Shown piece by piece: positions 53,718 to 62,600 of a stretch of 64,000 nt of DNA. How positions within the stretch are numbered: the first letter of the stretch is position 1; every line of letters begins with the position of its first letter. The stretch comes from an uncultured Christensenellaceae bacterium. Its GTDB lineage: Bacteria > Bacillota > Clostridia > Christensenellales > Borkfalkiaceae. A program made the translations under genes and the position numbers. A model generated the notes under the pieces. It did not search any database, was not told where the DNA came from, and saw only the letters and a program-made list of their open reading frames with translations. The DNA lies in contig CAJUOP010000012.1 in the NCBI GenBank assembly GCA_910588465.1, positions 3,629 to 67,628 of the forward strand, in the 5' to 3' direction.

Positions 53718-55355
53718 TTAAAGTAATCGCGGATAGCGGTTATAAAACGTAAATAACGGCCTTGTGGTCAAGAGGTTAAGACGGCGCCCTCTCACGGCGC
53801 AATCCCGGGTTCGATTCCCGGCAAGGTCACCATCTGCTAACAAATCCGAACAAGGGTGTTCGGATTTGTTTTTTATAAACTCTCCGAGTTCGGAATTCTC
53901 TATATCTTCAAACGTAATCTTTTCTTCGCCGTCCTTATAGTTGCAAGTGATAATCGCATAGTCGTCGAAAAGATAAATTGAGTTTACGAAACCATCAATT
54001 AAAGTTTGTTTCCCTTTCTGCGTGGACAAATCTAACTTTCTGAATTTCGTCAAGCCGAAGTGTATCTGTTCTCTTGTAAGGATAGGTCTTTTTATTTGCT
54101 CTTGCGCTATTTCAATCTCTAATTCTTTCTTGCGGTTTTCCAAGTCGGAAAGCCGTTTTTTCGTACTGTCGAGAACAATACCTTGCTGTATTGCATTGAG
54201 CATATTTTCGATACCGCTTTCCACGTCGGCCAACTGCGTTTGCAATGCGGACAATAACGAACTCTCTTGCATTTGCAAATCGTAGAGTTTATAAGACAAC
54301 TGTTCCATTAGCTCGTCGTCCATAATCTTTTCCATTACTGCTTTAATCACGGCGTTTTCTATAAAGTCTTTGTTTACGGTTTTCTTGTCGCAAGTATGTG
54401 TTTTCTTTGCGTTGGCGCATTTGTAGTAATGATAGACCGTTCCTTTTTTGCCAGTGCCGCTGTCGCCAATCATCATTGCCTTGCACTTGCCGCAAAATAA
54501 ATGCGTAGTTAAAAGATACTCGTCCTCTGCTTTATGAATGGCGGGCGCACGAGTATTTACTTCGATTCGCTTTTGTACCTTCTCGAACAAGTCTTTATCT
54601 ATGATTGCGGGAATAGCACCTTCAAGCACTATATCTTTGAAACGGTATTCGCCTATGTATTTACGATTGGATAGCATACGGCGCACGTTGTTATAGCCGA
54701 GTGATTTAGTGTATGGCTTCTTGCCGGGCTTCTTTTTCATACGCACGGTCATACCCACGCCGCGAGCGTTCATATCGGCTATGATTGTTTTAATCATTTC
54801 GCCGTCGGCAAATCTTTGGAATATTTCACGCACAAACGGGGCTTTGCCTTCGTCTATCTGCAAATGCTGTTCGTCATCAAGATAATAGCCGAGCGGAGTA
54901 ATGCCGCCGTTCGACATAGCCTTTAACGCATTGTCCGTCATTCCGCGCGTTACCTTTTCGGCAAGCTCGACGGAATAGTACTCTGCATAGCCCTCCAAGA
55001 CCGATTCCAAGATAATTCCTTCCGCACCTTCGGAAATACTTTCCTTTGCGGACACAACTCGAACGCCATTCTTTTTGAGTATATTTTTATAGTACGCACT
55101 ATCGAAACGGTTACGGGCGAAACGGTCTAACTTCCATACGATAATCACGTCGAACAGCCGCTTTGCGCTATCTTTTATCATCTTTTGAAAGTTCGGGCGA
55201 TTATCCGTCTTTGCCGATAAAGCCCTATCTATGTAACTGCCGACAACCTGAATATCGTTATACTCGGCGTACTGCATACAGTCGCGCATTTGCCCTTCGA
55301 TACTTTCTTCTCTTTGGTTATCGCTTGAATATCTTGCATAAATAACAGCTTTCAT
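53718..55355 (-). CDS. Large serine recombinase with tRNA-derived C-terminus
   Basis: A serine recombinase of about 545 residues. The catalytic domain starts MKAVIYARYSSDNQ with nucleophile Ser10, then WKLDRFARNRFD. A recombinase domain, a zinc-ribbon domain (CGKCKAMM..YYKCANAKK) and a coiled coil (about 360-430) follow. The ATG at 55355 has AAGGAGG eight bases upstream. The last 40 or so residues (GDLAGNRTRDCAVRG..LLTTRP) are the antisense translation of tRNA-Glu, gained by integration. In the excised circle the frame would instead run about 20 codons into the right end of the element. It catalyses integration and excision. Confidence 0.92.
   Translation of the reverse strand: MKAVIYARYSSDNQREESIEGQMRDCMQYAEYNDIQVVGSYIDRALSAKTDNRPNFQKMIKDSAKRLFDVIIVWKLDRFARNRFDSAYYKNILKKNGVRVVSAKESISEGAEGIILESVLEGYAEYYSVELAEKVTRGMTDNALKAMSNGGITPLGYYLDDEQHLQIDEGKAPFVREIFQRFADGEMIKTIIADMNARGVGMTVRMKKKPGKKPYTKSLGYNNVRRMLSNRKYIGEYRFKDIVLEGAIPAIIDKDLFEKVQKRIEVNTRAPAIHKAEDEYLLTTHLFCGKCKAMMIGDSGTGKKGTVYHYYKCANAKKTHTCDKKTVNKDFIENAVIKAVMEKIMDDELMEQLSYKLYDLQMQESSLLSALQTQLADVESGIENMLNAIQQGIVLDSTKKRLSDLENRKKELEIEIAQEQIKRPILTREQIHFGLTKFRKLDLSTQKGKQTLIDGFVNSIYLFDDYAIITCNYKDGEEKITFEDIENSELGEFIKNKSEHPCSDLLADGDLAGNRTRDCAVRGRRLNLLTTRPLFTFYNRYPRLL
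53758..53832 (+). tRNA. tRNA-Glu (anticodon CTC)
   Basis: The acceptor stem GGCCTTG pairs with CAAGGTC. The anticodon stem-loop GCGCC-CTCTCAC-GGCGC gives anticodon CTC. The T arm CCGGG-TTCGATT-CCCGG is perfect, and CCA is encoded (53830-53832). Its 3' end is the attachment site of the mobile element that follows. Confidence 0.96.
53827..53835. other. Putative attL core of the integrated element
   Basis: TCACCATCT spans the tRNA 3' end and recurs at 63945-63953. It marks the left edge of the element. Confidence 0.55.
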
Positions 55356-55379
55356 AATGCGGGCCTCCTTTTCGACACC

Positions 55380-55409
55380 ATTATACAATAAAAGCTACAT
55401 TGAAGTCAA
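55380..55409 (-). promoter_or_regulatory. Promoter of the recombinase gene
   Basis: On the minus strand TTGACT (55409-55404), 18 bp, TATAAT (55385-55380). It lies back to back with the TetR promoter. Confidence 0.7.
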
Positions 55410-55418
55410 AGAAAATGC

Positions 55419-55448
55419 TTGACTTTTCTTTACTGAAAGTATTATAAT
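55419..55448 (+). promoter_or_regulatory. Promoter of the tetR operon
   Basis: TTGACT (55419-55424), 18 bp, TATAAT (55443-55448). An operator-like palindrome follows immediately. Confidence 0.7.
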
Positions 55449-55463
55449 TTTACTAATAGTAAA
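55449..55463. promoter_or_regulatory. Operator-like palindrome for the TetR protein
   Basis: TTTACTAATAGTAAA is a perfect 15-bp inverted repeat directly after the -10 box. A related imperfect copy (TTTACTGAAAGTA, 55429-55441) lies before it in the spacer. This fits autorepression by the TetR protein. Confidence 0.6.
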
Positions 55464-55478
55464 GTTTAGGAGCGTACT

Positions 55479-56102
55479 ATGAACACAAGAACTCAAAGAA
55501 CGATAGCATTTAACCGTCGGAATATATTAGATGCCGCCGACAAACTATTTTGCAAAAACGGCGTTGAAAAGACGACAATGGAACAACTTGCAACAGAGGC
55601 GGGTTATAGCAAGCCCACCCTATACGGCTATTTCAAAGATAAAGACGAAGTTTATTTCGCGCTCGTTTTGGAGTTTATGGAAAAGATAGCCGTTAAAGTC
55701 GATAAAGCAATCGACGATAAAGCCGCTTTTACCGATACGTTCACAAAAATTTGTCAAGACGTTTTTCGGCTTGCAACCCGTTACCCGCTCTATTTCGAGG
55801 GGCTTATCGGAACAATAAACGTAAAAATAAAAGCCGACGATACGCCGCAAATTTACAAAGATATTTACCGCTTGGGCGAGGTATTAAACGAAAAACTAAT
55901 TGCGATTTTACAGCAAGGAAAAGACGAAGGAATAATCAACGCCGCGCTTGATAATTCGGCAATGTTATTATATGTTTGGAGTTCGGTTGCGGGTATTATC
56001 AGAATGATAAATCACAAAAAAGACTATCTTAAAATTCTGCAACTGAACGAAAAAGACTTTTCGGCGTTTTGTTTTGAAAGGCTGCTATGCGCTTGTAAAT
56101 AA
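55479..56102 (+). CDS. TetR-family transcriptional regulator
   Basis: The 207-residue protein has the TetR helix-turn-helix near the N-terminus (ILDAADKLFCKNGVEKTTME, then GYSKPTLYGYFKDKDEVY) and a helical ligand-binding domain. It starts at 55479 behind AGGAG and is the first gene of the cargo operon. It probably represses itself and the oxidoreductase gene 12 bp downstream. The ligand is unknown. Confidence 0.92.
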   Translation: MNTRTQRTIAFNRRNILDAADKLFCKNGVEKTTMEQLATEAGYSKPTLYGYFKDKDEVYFALVLEFMEKIAVKVDKAIDDKAAFTDTFTKICQDVFRLATRYPLYFEGLIGTINVKIKADDTPQIYKDIYRLGEVLNEKLIAILQQGKDEGIINAALDNSAMLLYVWSSVAGIIRMINHKKDYLKILQLNEKDFSAFCFERLLCACK

Positions 56103-56114
56103 GGGGCAAATATT

Positions 56115-57227
56115 ATGACAAGGAAAAAGAAAGTAATGATTATTGTATTTTCAATTTTGGGCGCGATTATTATCGCGCTATCCGCTGTTTTGACTGCGGC
56201 GGCGGTTATGGGCAGACCGTTAAAAGTCAATCCGTCGCGCAAATTAGACGGCGTTGAGGGCGATATACAAAATGCGTTGTGGTATTCTTCTATCGCGGCT
56301 AATTCTCACAATACGCAAATGTGGAGCGTTAAACTTTACCCCAACGAAAACCGCTTGCAAATTTCAATAGACGAAAGTCGCGTATTGAGTATAGTAGATA
56401 GCGAAAAACGCGAGGCGTATATTTCGCTTGGTTGCTATATCGAAACAATGAGCGTTGCGTTCGGCGCATACGGCTATGACACGCAAGTAAATTACACCGA
56501 TTTGATTGTAAATGTTACATATCAAAAACGCGATAATGCAACTGTCGATACCGCCAAACTTTCATTGATTGATAAACGACATACCGATAAATCGGCGTTT
56601 TCAAACAGTAAAATAAAGCAAGAAACGGCAAGCGCATTACTCAATAAATATTCCGATATATCGGTGTATCAAAACGGCGACGAAAACTTTGCTTATATTA
56701 AACGCATTTCAATGGACGCGGTTACGGTGCAATCGGCTAATCAAGCATACCGCGACGAATTAGCGGAATGGATGCGCTTTTCAGATAAAGAAGCCGAAAA
56801 CAAATTAGACGGCATAACCGCCGATATGATAGGCTTAAAAGGTATAGTCAAAACTTTCTATTATTGGACGACGACAAGAGAAAGCGCAAAAGGCGATAAA
56901 TTCGCACAACAAGGAATTGACACAGCAAAAAAGCAACTGAATAATTGCGGCGCATTCGCCATTATTACGGGTGGCAATACGTTTGAAGAATTGATAAATA
57001 CAGGTCGAAAAACGCAAGCATTTTGGTTTGACTGTGCCGCAAACAACGTTGCCGTCCAACCGTTTTCCGCCGCATTAGAAACACAACCGTTTTGCTCGTC
57101 CATACAAACCGATTTAGGCGTTATCGCTCCCGTGCAAATGATTTTACGACTGGGTTATGTGGATGAATACGGCGTGAATTGCGGGTTGCGGCGTAATCTT
57201 TCCGACTATATCGAGGTAGTAAACTAA
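56115..57227 (+). CDS. Membrane-anchored Acg-like nitroreductase family protein
   Basis: The 370-residue protein has one N-terminal membrane segment (about residues 8-31) and a nitroreductase-like fold. IAANSHNTQMWSVKLYP resembles the SSHNTQPW stretch of Acg-type FMN-binding proteins, and SLIDKRHTDKSAFS matches the RRTDR..F block. Two such halves make up Acg proteins. The function could be flavin storage or redox detoxification under TetR control. It is followed by the zinc-ribbon gene one base later. Confidence 0.8.
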   Translation: MTRKKKVMIIVFSILGAIIIALSAVLTAAAVMGRPLKVNPSRKLDGVEGDIQNALWYSSIAANSHNTQMWSVKLYPNENRLQISIDESRVLSIVDSEKREAYISLGCYIETMSVAFGAYGYDTQVNYTDLIVNVTYQKRDNATVDTAKLSLIDKRHTDKSAFSNSKIKQETASALLNKYSDISVYQNGDENFAYIKRISMDAVTVQSANQAYRDELAEWMRFSDKEAENKLDGITADMIGLKGIVKTFYYWTTTRESAKGDKFAQQGIDTAKKQLNNCGAFAIITGGNTFEELINTGRKTQAFWFDCAANNVAVQPFSAALETQPFCSSIQTDLGVIAPVQMILRLGYVDEYGVNCGLRRNLSDYIEVVN

Positions 57228-57228
57228 A

Positions 57229-57471
57229 ATGGAAGAAACGAAAATCAAAAGCCCTATCTCTTATTTTGTAAGCTGTCCGCGATGCGGTCATAAACTATGC
57301 AAGGGCGAAGAAGGTTCGCATGTTATTATCAAATGCCCGAATTGTAGCGTTCACGTAAGAATTAAAATTAACGAAAACACTTACGCACATATTATGACGT
57401 TGGACGAAATTGAAGCCGAGCGCAACAAACCCCGCATTTGTTATATTAATCCGGACTTTCAAAATAAATAA
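57229..57471 (+). CDS. Small zinc-ribbon protein
   Basis: An 80-residue protein with CPRCGHKLC and KCPNCSVHVRIKI, two CxxC knuckles 22 residues apart that should bind one zinc. It resembles Com-like or transcription-factor zinc ribbons, but I cannot name a function. It is the last gene of the TetR operon. Confidence 0.75.
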   Translation: MEETKIKSPISYFVSCPRCGHKLCKGEEGSHVIIKCPNCSVHVRIKINENTYAHIMTLDEIEAERNKPRICYINPDFQNK

Positions 57472-57960
57472 TCCTATACCACAAAGTTCGTTTTGTATCC
57501 TTTCAAGGGTAGAAGTTCTGTGGTGGATGAAGTTCGTCCACAGGTTGCAGAAGGTTTTGGGCTGTATAATCGCCCGTGCCTTAGCTTGCGAATAGAGTGT
57601 AAGATATTTAGTTTTATGCAAAATTCGTGAGCCGTGATAGGCTTTTATTGTCATACAGTTATGCGACAATAAAATGAGCAGCCGGAGTTATTCGAGATTC
57701 CTTTGAGGATGCGAAAGTCGGATAGCGTTGATGGTCTATTTTGTGTTACAAATTTTTATATAAGCAAGGTATCTTTTGAGCTAAAAATAATCTTACAATC
57801 TCATAGAATGGCTAACCACCATAGAGCATTAATGTTGCTAAATACGGTTGAAGTCGGTGATTACGTAGAAAGTATCAGCGGCTTTTTTGTGTCCTTTTTA
57901 CGGTATCTATTCCACTATTTCTTGCGTGGACGAAGATATAAATAATCATCAATCGGAGGT
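57472..57960. other. 489-bp interval with stem-loops and no recognised gene
   Basis: It contains CTGTGG..CCACAG (57519-57545), and a perfect 10-bp stem TTTTATTGTC/GACAATAAAA (57643-57674) with a 12-nt loop. An 80-codon open frame (57703-57945) has no similarity or ribosome site. The base composition and stems suggest a structured RNA or a remnant of another insertion. Confidence 0.4.
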
Positions 57961-58038
57961 AAAAACAATGACAATCAGACCGCCTTAATCGGTAAATAAA
58001 CGGAAAGCAACGACGGAGAAAAATACTTATCGGCGAGC

Positions 58039-58062
58039 ATAAGTGTAGCTCACTACACTTAT
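58039..58062. other. oriT-like inverted repeat upstream of the MobV gene
   Basis: ATAAGTGTAG, CTCA, CTACACTTAT is a perfect 10-bp stem with a 4-nt loop, 80 bp before the relaxase. MobV/pMV158-type origins of transfer have such a hairpin with AGTGTAGTG-like nick regions. The assignment rests on position and symmetry. Confidence 0.6.
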
Positions 58063-58165
58063 TCCGCTTCGCTATATAAGTTTCGTTCGCCCTGCGGGGC
58101 TTTCGACCACACGACAAAACAAAGATTTTAAGGAGGATTTAAGTATAAGTTATTTAGTATGCCAT

Positions 58166-59128
58166 ATGGAAAAATATAAACGCCAAGACGTTTCGCCCGT
58201 TGAAAAAGAAAACGAAAGAGATGAGAACTATCAAGGCTCTAATCCGCAAATTGATTGCGAGAGAACAAGCGACAACTATCACTTGATATATCCGCAAGGC
58301 AAGTACATAGATATGATAAACAAGCGGCTTGCCACTCTCACTCTGAAAAGAAAAATCCGTTCGGACGCCATACTTATGAACTCGTTTGTGTTAGGCTCGG
58401 ACGGAGAGTTTTTCAAGGGTATGCGAGCTTGGGAACAACACGCTTTCTTTGAAGATTGCGCCCGCTTCTTTATGGATAAGTACGGCTATGAAAATATGCT
58501 GTCTGCGGTAGTCCACGTGGACGAAACAACACCGCATTTGCACTTGAACCTCGTGCCTATCAATGACGGAAGATTGAGCAGTAAAAGCCTATTCGATAGA
58601 CAAAAACTTGCGGAACTGCAAACCGAGTTATGGGAACAAGTCGGAAAGAAATACGGCTTACAACGTGGCAAGGAAAACAGTCAGGCAACGCACATTACAG
58701 CCGCCGAACATAAGGCAAAAGTCATTGTACAATCGGCAGAGCAAAAGCGTGATGAGATTGACAGACAGACCGAGCAAAAGCAAGCCGAGCTTGACGGACT
58801 TACCCAAACAGTTGAAGCGGTAACGCAAGCGACAGGCAAGCCGATACCCAAAAAGAAAAAAGACATTGAAAAAGAGATTGCCGAACTGAGAACAAAGACT
58901 GCTTTGCAAGAACGGGAAATCGCAGTACGGAGCAAAGACCAAGAGTATTTGTTCAAGCAGCTACAAGAAGCCACGCGCCGAAACAATTGCGCAAACACAG
59001 CGTTAAGTATGGTAACGGATATGATGAGTGCATATCCGGAAGAATTCAATACCCTATTGCAAAAGTCAAGAGCAAAGAAGTTGCCCACGCCGTTCAAGAG
59101 CAATCACAGCGGTAAAGACGGAAAGTAA
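58166..59128 (+). CDS. MobV-family relaxase (plasmid mobilization protein)
   Basis: The 320-residue protein nicks and carries a DNA strand in conjugative mobilization. The metal and catalytic motif HVDETTPHLHLNLVP is clear, and a long C-terminal coiled coil (about 180-290) follows. I list the first ATG (58166). However, AGGAGG at 58131-58136 sits eight bases before an in-frame ATA (58145), and the added residues (ISYLVCHMEK) match the usual MobV start MSYxVC. Translation from ATA, or a mutated start codon, is therefore likely. Confidence 0.9.
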   Translation: MEKYKRQDVSPVEKENERDENYQGSNPQIDCERTSDNYHLIYPQGKYIDMINKRLATLTLKRKIRSDAILMNSFVLGSDGEFFKGMRAWEQHAFFEDCARFFMDKYGYENMLSAVVHVDETTPHLHLNLVPINDGRLSSKSLFDRQKLAELQTELWEQVGKKYGLQRGKENSQATHITAAEHKAKVIVQSAEQKRDEIDRQTEQKQAELDGLTQTVEAVTQATGKPIPKKKKDIEKEIAELRTKTALQEREIAVRSKDQEYLFKQLQEATRRNNCANTALSMVTDMMSAYPEEFNTLLQKSRAKKLPTPFKSNHSGKDGK

Positions 59129-59155
59129 TTATAGGGAGGAAAACGCCAACAGTTA

Positions 59156-59347
59156 ATGTCGAGAAGGAAAAAGAACACCACAGGGATACCCGATTTTGAG
59201 ATCGATTCCCTTGCAAGAGCATTATTGCCCGCTATACAAGCCTACTTTGCAACCGAAGAAGGACAAAGAGAGTTTTCGGCGTGGCAAGCCGAAAGGCAAC
59301 AAAGACAACTGAATAAAAAATTAAATAATAAAAAAGAATCCCATTAA
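59156..59347 (+). CDS. Small charged protein linked to MobV
   Basis: A 63-residue, Arg/Lys/Gln-rich protein (MSRRKKNTTGIPDFEIDSLA, then LLPAIQAYFATEEGQREFSAW). Such short genes often follow MobV-type relaxases, and the function is unknown. GGGAGG lies about 16 bases upstream, further than usual. It ends before a strong terminator. Confidence 0.65.
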   Translation: MSRRKKNTTGIPDFEIDSLARALLPAIQAYFATEEGQREFSAWQAERQQRQLNKKLNNKKESH

Positions 59348-59476
59348 ATCATATAGGGATAACCGTTGAAAAAAACGGAATAAGGAAACCGCCAGAGTAG
59401 CGGTATATAAATTAAAGAGATATATAAACACAATGTAAAAGGTTGCGCTGAACATCATAAACCTAAACAACGGCAA

Positions 59477-59513
59477 TAGCCGATGGGGTGTTACACCCTA
59501 TCGGCTTTTTTTA
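59477..59513 (+). terminator. Terminator after the mobilization genes
   Basis: ATAGCCGATGGGGT, short loop, ACCCTATCGGCT and seven T. It separates the Mob genes from the STAND gene. Confidence 0.9.
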
Positions 59514-59583
59514 TTCGAATTTTATTTGAAAACCCAATTATAAAACGATCAGCGTATTACTTTATTTTTAACTAGTGTTATGC

Positions 59584-59589
59584 TATAAT
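59584..59589 (+). promoter_or_regulatory. Extended -10 promoter of the STAND gene
   Basis: TATAAT with TGC before it; a weak TTTATT lies 17 bp upstream. The leader is about 32 nt with AGGAG 17 bases before the ATG, an unusually long spacing. Confidence 0.6.
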
Positions 59590-59627
59590 TATTAAAACAC
59601 AAGTTAGGAGAATCCTTAAAAAATATT

Positions 59628-62600
59628 ATGAATTGGTCAACAATGCAAACACATGGCGAAGCTCAAACTAGAGCTTTTGAAATAATATGCAACCAATTAT
59701 TCGACAATTGGAGTTTTGAAGAATATAAAGCACAAATCCAATCACGCAATGTTGTTAACGGCGCGGGCGGCGATGGCGGAGTCGAATCATTTGTTACTTT
59801 GAATGATGGTAGTATTATCGGTTTACAAGCTAAGTGGTTTATATATAGTTTGCAATCATCGCAGATTAACCAAATAAAAAAGTCAATTGATACTGCTATT
59901 AAATTACGCCCTAGAATAGCCCGATATATTATATGCCTCCCTCGCGATTTATCGAATAAGACCAATAAAGGCGAATCTTGCGAACAAGATCTATGGGATA
60001 ATCTAATCAATAAGTTAGCAACCACTTATCCTAATGTTCAATTCGAGTTGTGGAATGACGATAGAATAACAAAGGAGTTGGAAAAAAACACTTCCGAAGG
60101 AATATTAAAATATTGGTTTACTAATTCGAACTTATCTTACAAAAACGTTGGATTTGCTTTTGAAAAAAGTCGTGATAGTTGGCTGTCTTCAAGATATGTT
60201 CCAGATTTAAATTCTTATGGAGAAATATTCTCAACTATAAATTCTTTTATTGGTGACAATAGTGAATATCAATCGTTTGTAAAACGAGTAAATAATGCAC
60301 TCACTCCCTGTCACGTTGCGCAAAAGCATATTGCCGATCTACTCTCTATCCCAGCGAATCAATCGGTCGAAATAAAAGATGAGCTAAACCTTGCCACTCA
60401 GGATATTTTAAATCTAGAAAACTCATTAACGCTAATACGCGATTGGCTGTTAAATAGTAATTCTTGCCCACCAGCTATTAATGAATCAATATTTTATGTT
60501 CGATTTGAAAATCTAATCGAGTTGCTTGATAAAAGAAGTTTTGGGTCAAAATACTATTTTCACGCTTCCAACGTAGAACGAGATTTGAAAAAAATTTCAA
60601 ATGCAGATTTGTACCAAATATATCAGAACTTTATACAATTATCTAACAAAAAAAGCATTTTATTTTTAGGTGAACCCGGCACAGGAAAAACTCAAGGTAT
60701 TGCGGCGGTGGCGGATAAAATACTTAATAACCACTTCCATATTGCAATTGTCATACAAGCAAAAGATATTAGCACTTCACAAACTTGGTTTGATTTAATT
60801 AAAACAAATTTAGGTTTATCTTCGTCATGGAACGAATCTGAGCTGTGGCAAGCATTGGTTACAACGGCTGATCAAAATAGTTACGCTCAAACGCATAGCG
60901 ACAAGGTAATTATATCGCCTAAAGTATTAATTCTTGTGGATGGCATTGACGAATCAGCCGAACAAGAAAAATGGATAGAAAGAATCAATGAAACACGCTC
61001 TATTGTAGAGAAGTATCCTCGTGTTAGGTTTTGTTTTACTTCTCGACCCTATGGTTTTTCAGCAAGTGAATATTTCGAAATTAGATATTTAAGTCCCAAT
61101 GGAGATGTATCACCTAGCATCCTTTTTGAAAAATACATAAAACACTACAACATAAGAATAGAAAATAATATAAATCTTAAATATCAAATCACAACACCAC
61201 TCGCATTAAAACTTTTTTGCGAATTGTACGCCAATCAAACGCTCGATTTATCTAATGAATTCGATGTATCGTTATCGGGATTATTGCAAAAAAAGATAGA
61301 ATTAATTGAGGAATCATTTTCTAAAAAAAGTGGTCACAGTATAAAAGCCCAATTGGTTTTTCGTTCTATTACTTTATTAACGGAAGAATTTATAACAAAT
61401 GATAAAATAGAGTATCGACAGCTAATAGAAAAGCTTTCGGTCGCATTATCAATTCCTACTGAATGTTCTAATACACTAGTCGATTTTTTAGAAAAATATG
61501 GTATACTTAGATGCTATTGCGAGCATGCTAATGATTTCAAGGCAAAAGTATATTACTACTATCCGGGGATAAAAGGTTATTTTGATTATATCTCTTCGAT
61601 AGTTTTGCTGGAAAAATATAAGCATCCGGATTCAATTGATTTTACTCAATGCGTTAATATTGATAGAAGTTCATTATATGGTTTAGCAGTAATATCTATT
61701 CAAAAATATGATTATTTGATTGCATGGAATAAAACGATAAATAATGTTGCATCCGATGACCTAATTCAAATGCTTATATATTGGTCTTTGCAAAATGCGC
61801 CCGCATCCACTGCACAGAATTTCAAGTCAAGCATTTTGGAAATTATGCAAAACAGTTCCGACGATTTAATCAACATAGTCAATAATATTGTTTTGCCTTT
61901 AAGTCGAAATACCCTCCATCCTTTGGGCATAAGTCTTTTGGATGAGTTTCTATTTTCCTATGATAAACCGGCGCAACGCGATATAATTTGGTCACCTATT
62001 GGATATTTGAAAAAATGTAGTAATGACAAGTGGAGCAGACGATATTCTTTAGATTTTGACAACGAAGTGTATAAGTTAAATGAAGAAGATACTTATAGTG
62101 GTTGTCCAACAGTATATGCATGGGCATTATCATCATTAAACAATACGCTAAGAAAAGAATATCGTGTGGAATTAATGCGCTGGGCGTTATTGTGTCCAGA
62201 AGAATACTATAAGTTATTTGAAAAATTTTCATTAGTGAACGATCCTCAAATACGTAACGATATTTTTGCAATAATGATGTGTCTTGTTTACCAAACCAAT
62301 AATAAAATGGTCACTGAAAAAGCCTACAAGTGGATTTCCGAAAATATTTTGTCGCCTGATAAAATTGATTATAATCGTCAAATATCAGTTAGATATTATG
62401 CAATGGCTATCGCATACAAGGCAAAAATGATGCAACTTATTGACGAAACGGAATTACATAGATTATTGCCGCCTTACAAGGTTCACAATAATGATATCTT
62501 ATTAAATCGTGAAGCTCTTAATAGTGATAGAATGAGTGGCTATAGCGAAATTCATTATGATTTATCTCGATACGTATTGGTCGATAATATTGAGGGCAGT

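Noticed and set aside
57472..57700. Group II intron
   Set aside because: GAGCCGTGATAG recalls part of the conserved core, but no domain V hairpin, 5' GTGYG end or reverse transcriptase was found.
57703..57945. 80-codon open frame in the element
   Set aside because: No ribosome site, no recognisable sequence, and it lies in a region dominated by stem-loops.
57968..57988. Six-codon frame MTIRPP behind a CGGAGGT site
   Set aside because: It could be a leader peptide, but nothing downstream shows an attenuator, so the match may be chance.
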